DNA of 64,000 bases from assembly GCF_001270495.1 (NCBI RefSeq), contig NZ_LGUR01000198.1, positions 1 through 64,000 on the forward strand, given 5' to 3'. How positions within the stretch are numbered: position 1 is the stretch's first letter; every line of letters starts with the position of its first letter. This DNA comes from Streptomyces viridochromogenes. Lineage in GTDB: Bacteria > Actinomycetota > Actinomycetes > Streptomycetales > Streptomycetaceae. The notes below the pieces were generated by a model. That model made no database searches and was not told the DNA's origin. It saw nothing but the letters and a program-made list of their open reading frames with translations. A program made the position numbers and the translations under genes. Of the stretch, positions 43,930 to 52,093 are shown piece after piece.

Positions 43930-44471
43930 CTCCGCCAGCGACCGGCACGGCAAGCGACCGCAGGCCCTTGGACGGCGTCCCCCCCCACGGGCCCGCAGCC
44001 GCGTACGGCGGCGAGGGGACGCGTCGGGGGGTGTCCGCCCGCAGAGTCCGGTGTCAAGAAACGGCACCTCCAGCGCAAGGCCCACCACCGGACCGAGGAC
44101 GGACACCCCCCCGGCGCGGCCCCGACCCACCCCCACCCGCAGGCGCTACGCGCACCCCCACCCACCCCGCACAGGCGCCGCAGGCATGGCCGGTAGTCCC
44201 GACTGCCCGCAGTTTGGAACACATGGGCCCCGGAACGCGTCTGTTCCAGTGCACGAGGGTCCGATCCCGCATGTGATGCGATCCCCGGGGCAGGCGCTGG
44301 AACGCACACAGGCCCCCATACGTCACAGGAGTAACCGCAGGAACACCCCGCGTGCACGTGCATCTGCTCATGCAGCTGCACGTGAACAGAGCTATGATCC
44401 GGAAGCGATTGCTACCGCATCACCTCATGCCTTATTTGGCCCTGAGCCACCGCACCACCGGGGAGCGACCT
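43930..44471. other. Intergenic region with promoter of the DUF397 gene
   Basis: About 540 bases without a supported gene. The left part has long C and G runs; the right part contains the element at 44352-44379 and a good -10-like TATGAT at 44393-44398. Confidence 0.5.
44352..44379 (+). promoter_or_regulatory. 28-base element shared with the HATPase gene promoter
   Basis: GTGCACGTGCATCTGC followed by TCATGCAGCTGC. The same 16 bases followed by CCTTGCATCTGC occur, in the same orientation relative to the gene, upstream of the HATPase gene (45451-45424, minus strand): 25 of 28 bases agree. It contains the palindrome TGCACGTGCA and lies just upstream of TATGAT. Confidence 0.7.
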
Positions 44472-44714
44472 GTGGACCACGACGTGTACAACGGCATGGC
44501 GGCCACGGATCTGAACGGGGTGGCCTGGCAGAAGAGCAGGCACAGCAACTCGCAGGGCTCCTGCGTGGAGTTCGCGCGACTGCCCGGCGGTGACGTGGCG
44601 GTACGCAACTCCCGCTTCCCGGACGGTCCGGCGCTCGTCTACACCCGCGCCGAGATCGAGGCGATGCTCCTCGGCATCAAGGACGGCGAGTTCGACCACC
44701 TGGTCGTCGGCTGA
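44472..44714 (+). CDS. DUF397 protein
   Basis: 80 residues from a GTG at 44472 behind GGGGAG. The signature WQKSRHSNSQGSCVEFARLP followed by VAVRNSRFPDGPALVYTRAE is the full DUF397 domain. Streptomyces pairs such small proteins with XRE/DUF5753 regulators and HATPase proteins (WhiJ- and BldB-like systems) that act in development or antibiotic control; DUF397 partners are thought to antagonise the regulator. All three parts are present here within 2 kb, and a shared promoter element links this gene to the HATPase gene. Confidence 0.9.
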   Translation: MDHDVYNGMAATDLNGVAWQKSRHSNSQGSCVEFARLPGGDVAVRNSRFPDGPALVYTRAEIEAMLLGIKDGEFDHLVVG

Positions 44715-44822
44715 CCGCGTCACGGCCGGGGGAGTCCCAAAGCAGGGCAATCAACACACGCGCGTCGCCCACCACCCGGGCAACGCGCGTAGAACCCCTA
44801 CGTCAGTGAACCCCGCACTTCC

Positions 44823-45350
44823 TCATTCCGCCGAAGCCGACGCTGCGGCGGGCCCCTGCGGCTGGAGCCGGAACAGCGCCCAGACCACCTTCCCGCTCAA
44901 CGACCCCGCGAGCGGCTGCCACCCCCAGCTGTCACTGAAGGAGTCGACAAGGAACAGCCCCCGCCCGGACTCCGCCGAGAAGTCGTCGGAATCGCGTGCG
45001 ACCGGACTGTCATGGCTGGGGTCACGCACCGCGCACACCAGCCGCTCCGTCCACCGCATCAGATGCAGTCGCACAGGCGGCGGCGCCTGCTCGCACTCCC
45101 GCTGCGCCCCCGCCGGCAGAGCGTGCCGCAGCGCATTGGTCACCAACTCCGACACGACGAGACACACATCGTCGAAGCGCTCGCCCAGCTCCCACTGGTC
45201 CATCGTGCGGCGCGTGAACTTCCGCGCCTCACGCACTGCTTCGTAGCGGGCGGGCAGCGCGCAGGAGGCGGCGTTGGAGACGGTTGCGGGATCCAGCGGA
45301 GGAAGGCCCTGCCGTAACGGCTCGAGCATGGTCGATCCATTCGTCCCCAT
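44823..45350 (-). CDS. HATPase-domain (anti-sigma-type) protein
   Basis: 175 residues from ATG 45350 behind GGGAG. It is a stand-alone GHKL ATPase fold: N-box VVSELVTNALRHAL, G1-type VRDPSHDSPVARD and G2 SGRGLFLVDSFSDSWGW. There is no histidine phospho-acceptor or membrane domain, so it resembles RsbW-like serine kinases/anti-sigma factors that accompany XRE/DUF397 pairs in Streptomyces. It is divergent from the XRE gene. The substrate (an anti-anti-sigma factor or other) is unknown. Confidence 0.88.
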   Translation of the reverse strand: MGTNGSTMLEPLRQGLPPLDPATVSNAASCALPARYEAVREARKFTRRTMDQWELGERFDDVCLVVSELVTNALRHALPAGAQRECEQAPPPVRLHLMRWTERLVCAVRDPSHDSPVARDSDDFSAESGRGLFLVDSFSDSWGWQPLAGSLSGKVVWALFRLQPQGPAAASASAE

Positions 45351-45423
45351 GCGAGGCACTCCCGAGAGTTCGCGGTCGTTGCGATGCAGCGGTTGCGCGG
45401 GACCATGGTTTCGGATGCGCAGG

Positions 45424-45451
45424 GCAGATGCAAGGGCAGATGCACGTGCAC
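45424..45451 (-). promoter_or_regulatory. 28-base element upstream of the HATPase gene
   Basis: Reverse-strand copy of the element found upstream of the DUF397 gene, ending 73 bases before the HATPase start. The two copies are the only long non-coding similarity between these promoters and probably bind a common factor, the XRE protein being the prime candidate. Confidence 0.7.
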
Positions 45452-45647
45452 GTGACCGAATTGAACGTTCCCGTACCGCTTGTTGGCCATTTTTTCCGCC
45501 AACTTCAGTCCCTCTCCTTGTCTTCTCCTCACCCCTTCCTGAGAGGAATCCTTGTCTTCTTTCCATCTCTGTAATCGGACGAGTACAGCTCGAAGTGATT
45601 TAGTGGCAGACTGCGGGCCCTGAAGACGGTTGGGGAGGCTGGCGAAC

Positions 45648-46508
45648 GTGAGCGCGGGAGAGCCCGGATCGGTGGTGCGGCGCATGCTGCTCGGCTCGCA
45701 ACTGAGGCGACTGCGGGAAGCGCGCGGGATCACGCGCGAGGCGGCGGGTTACTCGATCCGGGCCTCCGAGTCGAAGATCAGCCGGATGGAGCTGGGCCGG
45801 GTGAGCTTCAAGACGCGAGACGTCGAAGACCTGCTGACGCTCTACGGAATCACCGACGAGCAGGAGCGTGCCTCACTTCTCTCCCTCGCCCGCGAGGCCA
45901 ACGTCGCGGGCTGGTGGCACAGTTACTCCGACGTCCTGCCGAGCTGGTTCCCCACCTACGTCGGCCTGGAGGGCGCGGCCAGCCTCATCCGCGCCTACGA
46001 AGTGCAGTTCGTGCACGGCCTGTTGCAGACGGAGGCGTACGCCCGCGCGGTCGTCAAGCGCGGCATGAAGGGCGCGAGCGCGGCCGACGTCGAAAAGCGC
46101 GTGGCGCTGCGCCTGGAGCGGCAGAAGTACCTCCTCGACGACGGCGCCCCCGAGTTCCACATCGTCCTGGACGAGGCCGCCCTGCGCCGTCCGTACGGCG
46201 ACCGCGAGGTGATGCGCGGCCAGCTCCAGCACCTCATCGAGATCTCCCAGCGGCCCAACGTGCGGCTTCAGATCATGCCGTTCAGCTTCGGCGGCCACTC
46301 CGGCGAGTCCGGCGCCTTCACGATCCTCAGCTTCCCCGAGTCCGACCTCTCCGACGTCGTCTATCTGGAGCAGCTCACCAGCGCGCTCTATCTCGACAAG
46401 CACGAGGACGTCACCCAGTACGAGAAGGCGCTGAAGGAGCTCCAGCAGGACAGTCCGGGGCCGGACGAGAGTCGGGATCTTCTCCGGGGACTCCTTCAAC
46501 TCTCTTGA
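45648..46508 (+). CDS. XRE-family regulator with DUF5753 domain
   Basis: 286 residues from GTG 45648 behind GGGGAGG. The HTH is LRRLREARGITREAAGYSIR then ASESKISRMELGRVSFKTRD (about residues 20-60). The DUF5753 ligand/effector domain follows with WWHSYSDVLPSWFPTYVGLE, VHGLLQTEAYAR and MPFSFGGHSGESGAFTILSF. This is the regulator of the XRE/DUF397/HATPase trio, related to WhiJ-type proteins. It probably binds the shared element in front of the two neighbours. Confidence 0.92.
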   Translation: MSAGEPGSVVRRMLLGSQLRRLREARGITREAAGYSIRASESKISRMELGRVSFKTRDVEDLLTLYGITDEQERASLLSLAREANVAGWWHSYSDVLPSWFPTYVGLEGAASLIRAYEVQFVHGLLQTEAYARAVVKRGMKGASAADVEKRVALRLERQKYLLDDGAPEFHIVLDEAALRRPYGDREVMRGQLQHLIEISQRPNVRLQIMPFSFGGHSGESGAFTILSFPESDLSDVVYLEQLTSALYLDKHEDVTQYEKALKELQQDSPGPDESRDLLRGLLQLS

Positions 46509-46546
46509 AACGCAAGTACGATGACGTGTGATCAGACCGTGAAGAC

Positions 46547-46593
46547 GATCAAGGCCGATCAAGCCCGATCAAAGGGATCAAGGCGATCAAGGC
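46547..46593 (+). repeat. Tandem GATCAAGGC-type repeats
   Basis: Five imperfect copies of a 9-10-base GATCAAGGC unit lie between the XRE gene and the aldehyde dehydrogenase gene, starting about 40 bases after the XRE stop. Two more GATCA sequences flank the array. Non-coding. Confidence 0.8.
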
Positions 46594-46639
46594 GTCCGTG
46601 ATCAGTCGAGCGGGTGTCCGCTAGGGATTGAGGGATCAC

Positions 46640-48100
46640 ATGTCGTCCTACTTCACCGACCTGGCTCAGCAGTACATCGGCGGTGAGTGGCGCCCGGGCT
46701 CAGGCTCCTGGGACATCATCGACTTCAACCCGTACGACGGCGAGAAGCTGGCGTCGATCACCATAGCCACGGTCGACGAGGTGGACGACGCCTACCAGGC
46801 GGCCGCCCGAGCCCAGAAGCAGTGGGCCGCGACCAATCCGTACGCCCGACGCGGCGTCTTCGAGAGGGCGCTGCGCCTGATAGAGGACCGCGAGCAGGAG
46901 ATCGCCGAGGCGATCATCGCCGAGCTCGGCGGCACCCGGCTGAAGGCGGCCTTCGAACTCCACCTCGCCAAGGAGTTCCTGCGCGAGGCGATCCACCTGG
47001 CGCTGCGCCCCGAGGGCAGGATCATCCCGTCGCCGACGGACGGCAAGGAGAACCGCGTCTACCGGGTTCCGGTCGGCGTCGTGGGCGTGATCAGCCCCTT
47101 CAACTTCCCCTTCCTCCTCTCCGTCAAGTCGGTCGCCCCGGCCCTGGCGCTCGGCAACGCCGTCGTCCTCAAGCCGCACCAGAACACCCCGATCTGCGGC
47201 GGCACCCTGGTCGCGAAGATCTTCGAGGACGCGGGCCTGCCCGCCGGTCTCCTCAACGTCGTCGTCACGGACATCGCCGAGATCGGCGACGCCTTCCTCG
47301 AGCACCCGATCCCGAAGGTCATCTCCTTCACCGGCTCCGACAAGGTCGGCCGCCACGTCGCCACCGTCTGCGCCTCGCTCTTCAAGCGCTCGGTCCTCGA
47401 ACTCGGCGGCAACAGCGCGATCGTGGTCCTCGACGACGCCGACATCGACTACGCGGTCGACGCGGCGGTCTTCAGCCGGTACGTCCATCAGGGCCAGGTC
47501 TGCATGGCCGCGAACCGGGTCCTCGTGGACCGCTCGGTCGCGGACGAGTTCACCGAGAAGTTCGTCGCCAAGGTGAGGACCCTGAAGGCCGGCGACCCGC
47601 GCGACCCGGAGACCGTCATCGGCCCGGTGATCAACTCGTCCCAGGCGGACGCGCTCTCGGCGGTCGTCGAGCAGGCGATCGCCGAGGGCGCGACCGCCCT
47701 GGTGCACGGCACGACGACGGACAACCTGGTCGAGCCCTCCGTCCTCACGAACGTCCCCGCCGACTCGGCCCTGCTCCAGCAGGAGGTCTTCGGCCCGGTC
47801 GCCTTCCTCGTCCCGTTCGACGGCGAGGAGGAGGCCGTACGCCTCGTCAACGACACCCCGTACGGTCTGAGCGGCGCCGTCCACACGGGGAACATCGAGC
47901 GGGGTGTGTCCTTCGCCAAGCAGATCGACACCGGCATGTTCCACGTGAACGACGGCACCGTCCACGACGAGCCGATCGTCCCCTTCGGCGGCGAGAAGCA
48001 CTCCGGCCTCGGCCGCCTGAACGGCGAGACGATGCTGGACGCGTTCACGACGATCAAGTGGATCTCGGTGCAGCACGGCAGGAGCGGGTTCCCGTTCTGA
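46640..48100 (+). CDS. NAD(P)-dependent aldehyde dehydrogenase
   Basis: 486 residues from the ATG at 46640 (GAGGGAT upstream); an ATG at 46628 is less likely. ALDH features: VISPFNFPFLLSVKSVAPAL, the cofactor loop KVISFTGSDKVGRHVA, catalytic Glu in LELGGNS and catalytic Cys in YVHQGQVCMAANRVLV. The C-terminal EVFGPVAFLVPF and PFGGEKHSGLGRLNG are complete. Sequence pattern is close to benzaldehyde/vanillin-type dehydrogenases, so an aromatic aldehyde is a fair guess. The tandem repeat just upstream may control it. Confidence 0.92.
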   Translation: MSSYFTDLAQQYIGGEWRPGSGSWDIIDFNPYDGEKLASITIATVDEVDDAYQAAARAQKQWAATNPYARRGVFERALRLIEDREQEIAEAIIAELGGTRLKAAFELHLAKEFLREAIHLALRPEGRIIPSPTDGKENRVYRVPVGVVGVISPFNFPFLLSVKSVAPALALGNAVVLKPHQNTPICGGTLVAKIFEDAGLPAGLLNVVVTDIAEIGDAFLEHPIPKVISFTGSDKVGRHVATVCASLFKRSVLELGGNSAIVVLDDADIDYAVDAAVFSRYVHQGQVCMAANRVLVDRSVADEFTEKFVAKVRTLKAGDPRDPETVIGPVINSSQADALSAVVEQAIAEGATALVHGTTTDNLVEPSVLTNVPADSALLQQEVFGPVAFLVPFDGEEEAVRLVNDTPYGLSGAVHTGNIERGVSFAKQIDTGMFHVNDGTVHDEPIVPFGGEKHSGLGRLNGETMLDAFTTIKWISVQHGRSGFPF

Positions 48101-48148
48101 GGCTTGCCGGCTGCTCCTGCCGGAAACCGAGGTCATAACCTGGACCGC

Positions 48149-48790
48149 ATGTCAGCGATCCGTCTCCTCGTGCTCGGCGCGGTCCGTATGCACGGCCGCG
48201 CCCACGGCTACCAGGTGCGCAACGACCTGGAGTTCTGGGGCGCGCACGAGTGGTCCAACGCCAAGCCCGGCTCGATCTATCACGCCCTGAAGCAGATGGC
48301 GAAGCAGGGACTCCTGCACGCCCACGAGATCGCGCCGTCCACGGCCGGCGGCCCGCCGCGCACGGAGTACGAGCTCACCGAGAAGGGCACCGAGGAGTAC
48401 CTCGGGCTGGTGCGCCAGTACCTCACGGCCTACGACCAGAGGCCGGACGTACTCACCGCCGCGCTCGGCTTCATGGTCGACCTGGACCGTGAGGAGGTCC
48501 TCGGCCTGCTTGAGGAGCGGGTGCGCAGCATCGAGGACTGGCGCAAGGCCGTCACCGAGTACTACACGCCCGAGGAGGGCCCCGGCCAGCTCGGCCACAT
48601 CGGCGAGATCATGAACTTCTGGGTGCACTCCGCCGACTCCGGCGCCGAGTGGACCCGCGGCCTCATCGCACGCATCCGCGGCGGCGCCTACACCTTCTCC
48701 GGGGAGGGGGATCCGTTCGTCGGGATCCTCGCCGAGGACCAGGAGAACCCGTACGCGACGGGGGAGCGGCATCCCGGGGACAGCCGCTGA
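48149..48790 (+). CDS. PadR-family regulator
   Basis: 213 residues, ATG at 48149 with no clear ribosome-binding site. Winged helix: LLVLGAVRMHGRAHGYQVRN, SNAKPGSIYHALKQMAKQGL and the wing ending YELTEKGTEEYL. The C-terminal four-helix part (VDLDREEVLGLLEERVRSIE onward) mediates dimerisation. It sits directly upstream of an ABC drug-exporter pair whose promoter carries two good palindromes, the classic layout of a PadR repressor of a drug exporter. Confidence 0.92.
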   Translation: MSAIRLLVLGAVRMHGRAHGYQVRNDLEFWGAHEWSNAKPGSIYHALKQMAKQGLLHAHEIAPSTAGGPPRTEYELTEKGTEEYLGLVRQYLTAYDQRPDVLTAALGFMVDLDREEVLGLLEERVRSIEDWRKAVTEYYTPEEGPGQLGHIGEIMNFWVHSADSGAEWTRGLIARIRGGAYTFSGEGDPFVGILAEDQENPYATGERHPGDSR

Positions 48791-48803
48791 TCGAGAACGT
48801 CGC

Positions 48804-48873
48804 TAATCAAGTTTGACTAATTGAGGGTCCGGGTACTAGCTTCGATCTGTAGATCTGTAGTCAAGTTTGACTA
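48804..48873. promoter_or_regulatory. Two PadR-type operators before the ABC exporter
   Basis: TAATCAAGTTTGACTA (48804-48819) and TAGTCAAGTTTGACTA (48858-48873) have 7-base arms around GT; the second is perfect, the first has one mismatch. Centres are 54 bases apart. They lie between the PadR gene and its exporter target. A short direct repeat GATCTGTA (twice) lies just before the second. Confidence 0.85.
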
Positions 48874-48889
48874 GCTAGGGGGGGTATCG

Positions 48890-49855
48890 GTGGCCGACAC
48901 GGCGATCACCGTCGAAGAGGCACGCAAGAAGTACGGCGGCAAAGCCGGCGGATACGCACTGGACGGGCTCGATCTCACGGTCGCGCGCGGCACCGTGCAC
49001 GGAGTACTCGGCCCGAACGGCGCGGGCAAGACGACCCTGGTCAGGATCCTGGCCACTCTTCTGCGGCCGGACAGCGGCCGCGTCGAGGTGGCCGGGCACG
49101 ACGTGGTGCGCCAGGCGTACGAGGTGCGCCTGCGCATCGGACTGCTCGGGCAGCACGCGGCCGTGGACGAGGAGCTGGGCGGCCATCAGAACCTGGAGAT
49201 GTTCGGCCGCCTCCACCACCTCGGCGCCCGCCACGCGCGCGTGCGCGCCGACGAGCTGCTGGAGCGGTTCGGGCTCGGCGACACCGGCCGCAAGCCGGTG
49301 AAGCAGTACAGCGGCGGCATGCGCCGGCGACTGGATCTGGCGGCGTCCCTCATCACCGACCCGGAGGTGCTCTTCCTGGACGAACCCACCACCGGCCTCG
49401 ACCCGCGCGGCCGCACCGAGGTCTGGTCCGCGGTCCGCTCCCTGGTCGGCGGCGGCACCACGGTCCTGCTCACCACCCAGTACCTGGAAGAGGCCGACCA
49501 GCTCGCCGACCGCATCTCGGTCGTCGACGCCGGCCGCGTCATCGCCGACGGCACGGCGGACCAGCTCAAGGCGCTGACCGGCGGCGACCGCATCGACGTG
49601 GTGCTGCGTGACGCGGGTCAACTGGGCGCGGCCGTCGCCCTGCTGCCCGTACCGAAGGACGACGTCTGCGTCGACCCCGACCGGCGCCTGCTCAGCGCAC
49701 CGGTCACCGACCGGATGGCGGCGCTCTCCGGGGTCGTACGGGCCCTGGAGGAGGCCGGAATCGAGGCGGAGGACATCGCGCTGCGCCGGCCGACGCTGGA
49801 CGAGGTGTTCCTGCACCTCACCGGAGACGACCACCGAGTGAAGGAGCCCGCATGA
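48890..49855 (+). CDS. ABC transporter ATP-binding protein (DrrA type)
   Basis: 321 residues from a GTG at 48890. Walker [11 protein letters not shown], signature [12 protein letters not shown] and Walker [13 protein letters not shown] are canonical, and [15 protein letters not shown] carries the typical DrrA-family sequence after Walker B. The C-terminal 80 residues ([12 protein letters not shown]) belong to the drug-exporter subfamily. With the permease, whose start overlaps this stop by 4 bases, it forms a two-component exporter, probably of a hydrophobic drug, under PadR control. Confidence 0.93.
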   Translation: MADTAITVEEARKKYGGKAGGYALDGLDLTVARGTVHGVLGPNGAGKTTLVRILATLLRPDSGRVEVAGHDVVRQAYEVRLRIGLLGQHAAVDEELGGHQNLEMFGRLHHLGARHARVRADELLERFGLGDTGRKPVKQYSGGMRRRLDLAASLITDPEVLFLDEPTTGLDPRGRTEVWSAVRSLVGGGTTVLLTTQYLEEADQLADRISVVDAGRVIADGTADQLKALTGGDRIDVVLRDAGQLGAAVALLPVPKDDVCVDPDRRLLSAPVTDRMAALSGVVRALEEAGIEAEDIALRRPTLDEVFLHLTGDDHRVKEPA

Positions 49856-50613
49856 GCGCGCACACCTACGCCCTGACCGACTCCTGGACCATGACCCGCC
49901 GCGAACTCGCGCACTGGGCGCGGCAACCCGTGCAGGTCGTGGTCAACCTGCTCTTCCCCGTGATGCTGCTGCTGATGTTCGGCTACCTCATCGGCGGCGG
50001 CCGGGGCGTCCAGGGCTCCTACATCGACTACGTCCTGCCCGGCATGCTCGCGCTCACCATGGCCTTCGGCCTGGAGGGCACGATGATCGCGGTCACCCAG
50101 GACCTCAACAAGGGCGTGGTCGACCGCTTCCGGTCGATGCCGATGGCCAACGGGGCGGTCCTGGTGGGCCGTTCGGCGGCCGACATGCTGCAGTCGGCGC
50201 TGGCCGTGTTCGTCCTCATGGGCGTCGGGTACGCGCTGGGCTGGCGCGCGGACGGCGGACCGGGGGCCTTCCTGGGCGCCGTGGGACTGCTCCTGCTCTT
50301 CCGCTTCGCCATGCTGTGGATCGGCATCCACCTGGCGCTGGTGGCGGGGAAGCCGGAGATGGTGCAGGCGGTGCAGATCCTGGTCTGGCCGATCGGCTTC
50401 CTGTCCAACGCCCTCGCCCTCCCCGGGACCATGCCCGGCTGGCTGGGCACGGTCGTCGAGTGGAACCCGATGTCGCACACGGCGACCGCCGTGCGGGACC
50501 TGTTCGGCGGTACGGGCACGGAGCACGTGCCGGCGGCGATCGTATGGCCGCTGGCGCTCCTGGCCGTGTTCTTCCCGTTGGCGGTACGGCGGTTCGCGCG
50601 CCTGAGCCGTTAG
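49852..50613 (+). CDS. ABC-2 type permease (DrrB type)
   Basis: 253 residues with six predicted membrane helices (first [20 protein letters not shown], last [15 protein letters not shown]). The [20 protein letters not shown] and [20 protein letters not shown] blocks are typical of DrrB-like ABC-2 permeases. Start overlaps the ATPase gene (ATGA). It converges on gad, whose stop is 30 bases away. Confidence 0.92.
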   Translation: MSAHTYALTDSWTMTRRELAHWARQPVQVVVNLLFPVMLLLMFGYLIGGGRGVQGSYIDYVLPGMLALTMAFGLEGTMIAVTQDLNKGVVDRFRSMPMANGAVLVGRSAADMLQSALAVFVLMGVGYALGWRADGGPGAFLGAVGLLLLFRFAMLWIGIHLALVAGKPEMVQAVQILVWPIGFLSNALALPGTMPGWLGTVVEWNPMSHTATAVRDLFGGTGTEHVPAAIVWPLALLAVFFPLAVRRFARLSR

Positions 50614-50643
50614 CAGCCGTCGGGGGCCGCCCGGCGACAAGCC

Positions 50644-52056
50644 CTAGTGGTGGAAGCCGGTGGCCGCGCCCTTGTCCCGCGTCAGGGGCTGCGGCTGCCG
50701 GCGCAGCTCCGGCAGCAGCTGGCTCAGGTCCTCCACGAACAGCTCGCCGAGATCGGCGGAGAAGCCGTTGCGGCAGACCACCCGCAGGACGGACAGGTCC
50801 TCGCGGTTCGCCGGGAAGGTGTACGCCGGGACCAGCCAGCCGTTCTCACGCAGCCGCCGGGAGACGTCGAAGACGTCGTAGGCCGTCACCTCCGGCAAGG
50901 TCGTGAAGGCGAACACCGGGAGCTCGTCGCCCCGGGTCAGCAGCCGGAAGTCGCCGAGGGCCGCCACGCGGTCGGCGATGCCCAGGGCGACCTCCCGGGT
51001 GGTCTGCTGCACGGCCCGGTAGCCCTCGCGGCCGAGGCGCAGGAAGGTGTAGTACTGCGCGACCACCTGGGCGCCCGGCCGGGAGAAGTTGAGCGCGAAG
51101 GTCGGCATGTCGCCGCCCAGGTAGTTGACGCGGAAGACGAGCTCCTCGGGCAGGGACGCCCTGTCCCGCCACAGCGCCCAGCCGACCCCGGGGTAGACGA
51201 GCCCGTACTTGTGCCCCGAGGTGTTGATGGAGACCACTCTCGGCAGCCGGAAGTCCCAGACCAGGTCCTCGTCCAGGAAGGGCGCCACCATCGCGCCGGA
51301 CGCGCCGTCGACATGGACCGGGACGTCGAGGCCGGTGCGCTCCTGAAGTTCGTCGAGGGCCGCGCACAGCTCCGCGATCGGCTCGTAGGAGCCGTCGAAG
51401 GTGGAGCCGAGGACGCCGACGACCCCGATGGTGTTCTCGTCGCACAGCGCGGCCGCCGCCTGCGGATCGAGATGGAAGCGGTCGCCCTCCATGGGGACCT
51501 GCCGGGCCTCCACCTCCCAGAAGTTGCAGAACTTGTCCCAGCAGACCTGGACGTTGACGCCCATGACCAGATTGGGGCGGACGTCGTGCGCGGGATAGCG
51601 GTCGGCGTTTCGCTGCGCCCACCGCCGCTTGAGCGCCATCCCGGCGAGCATGCACGCCTCGCTCGACCCGGTCGTCGAACACCCCACGGCCGCCGACGGG
51701 TCGGGCGCGTTCCACAGGTCGGCGAGCATCGCCACACAGCGCCGCTCCAACTCGGCGGTGCGGGGGTACTCGTCCTTGTCGATCATGTTCTTGTCCCGGC
51801 ACTCGCCCATCAGGACCCCGGCCTGCGGCTCCATCCAGGTGGTGACGAAGGTGGCCAGATTCAGCCGGGAGTTGCCGTCCAGCATCAGCTCGTCGTGGAC
51901 GAGCTGGTACGCCGTCGAGGGCGACATGGGAGCGTCCGGCAGCCGGTGCTTGGGCGGGGCCTCCGTCATGCCGCCGACCGGATTCGCCTCCCCGTAGAAG
52001 GGGTTGACGGACAGCGTGCGCTCGTCGGGCCCCTCGGGACCCTTGTGTAGCGGCAT
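50644..52056 (-). CDS. gad: Glutamate decarboxylase
   Basis: 470 residues from an ATG behind CAGGAGAGAG. PLP enzyme making GABA from glutamate while consuming a proton. Family blocks: LDGNSRLNLATFVTTWMEPQ near the N-terminus, GCSTTGSSEACMLAGMALKR, VHVDGASGAMVAPF (Asp contact to PLP) and the Schiff-base Lys in NTSGHKYGLVYPG at about residue 282. Length matches bacterial GAD. The ClC-type channel gene lies just upstream on the same strand, 37 bases away, a pairing that suits acid-stress handling (proton consumption with anion/proton exchange). Confidence 0.94.
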   Translation of the reverse strand: MPLHKGPEGPDERTLSVNPFYGEANPVGGMTEAPPKHRLPDAPMSPSTAYQLVHDELMLDGNSRLNLATFVTTWMEPQAGVLMGECRDKNMIDKDEYPRTAELERRCVAMLADLWNAPDPSAAVGCSTTGSSEACMLAGMALKRRWAQRNADRYPAHDVRPNLVMGVNVQVCWDKFCNFWEVEARQVPMEGDRFHLDPQAAAALCDENTIGVVGVLGSTFDGSYEPIAELCAALDELQERTGLDVPVHVDGASGAMVAPFLDEDLVWDFRLPRVVSINTSGHKYGLVYPGVGWALWRDRASLPEELVFRVNYLGGDMPTFALNFSRPGAQVVAQYYTFLRLGREGYRAVQQTTREVALGIADRVAALGDFRLLTRGDELPVFAFTTLPEVTAYDVFDVSRRLRENGWLVPAYTFPANREDLSVLRVVCRNGFSADLGELFVEDLSQLLPELRRQPQPLTRDKGAATGFHH

Positions 52057-52093
52057 GGGCTCTCTCCTGGGTCTCCTGAGGGATCGGTGCGGG

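Noticed and set aside
46547..46593. CRISPR array
   Set aside because: The GATCAAGGC units are 9-10 bases with no spacers, and no cas genes are near.
46687..48138. Rightward 483-codon frame over the aldehyde dehydrogenase
   Set aside because: Shifted reading of the dehydrogenase gene, giving an Arg/Pro/Gly-rich artefact.
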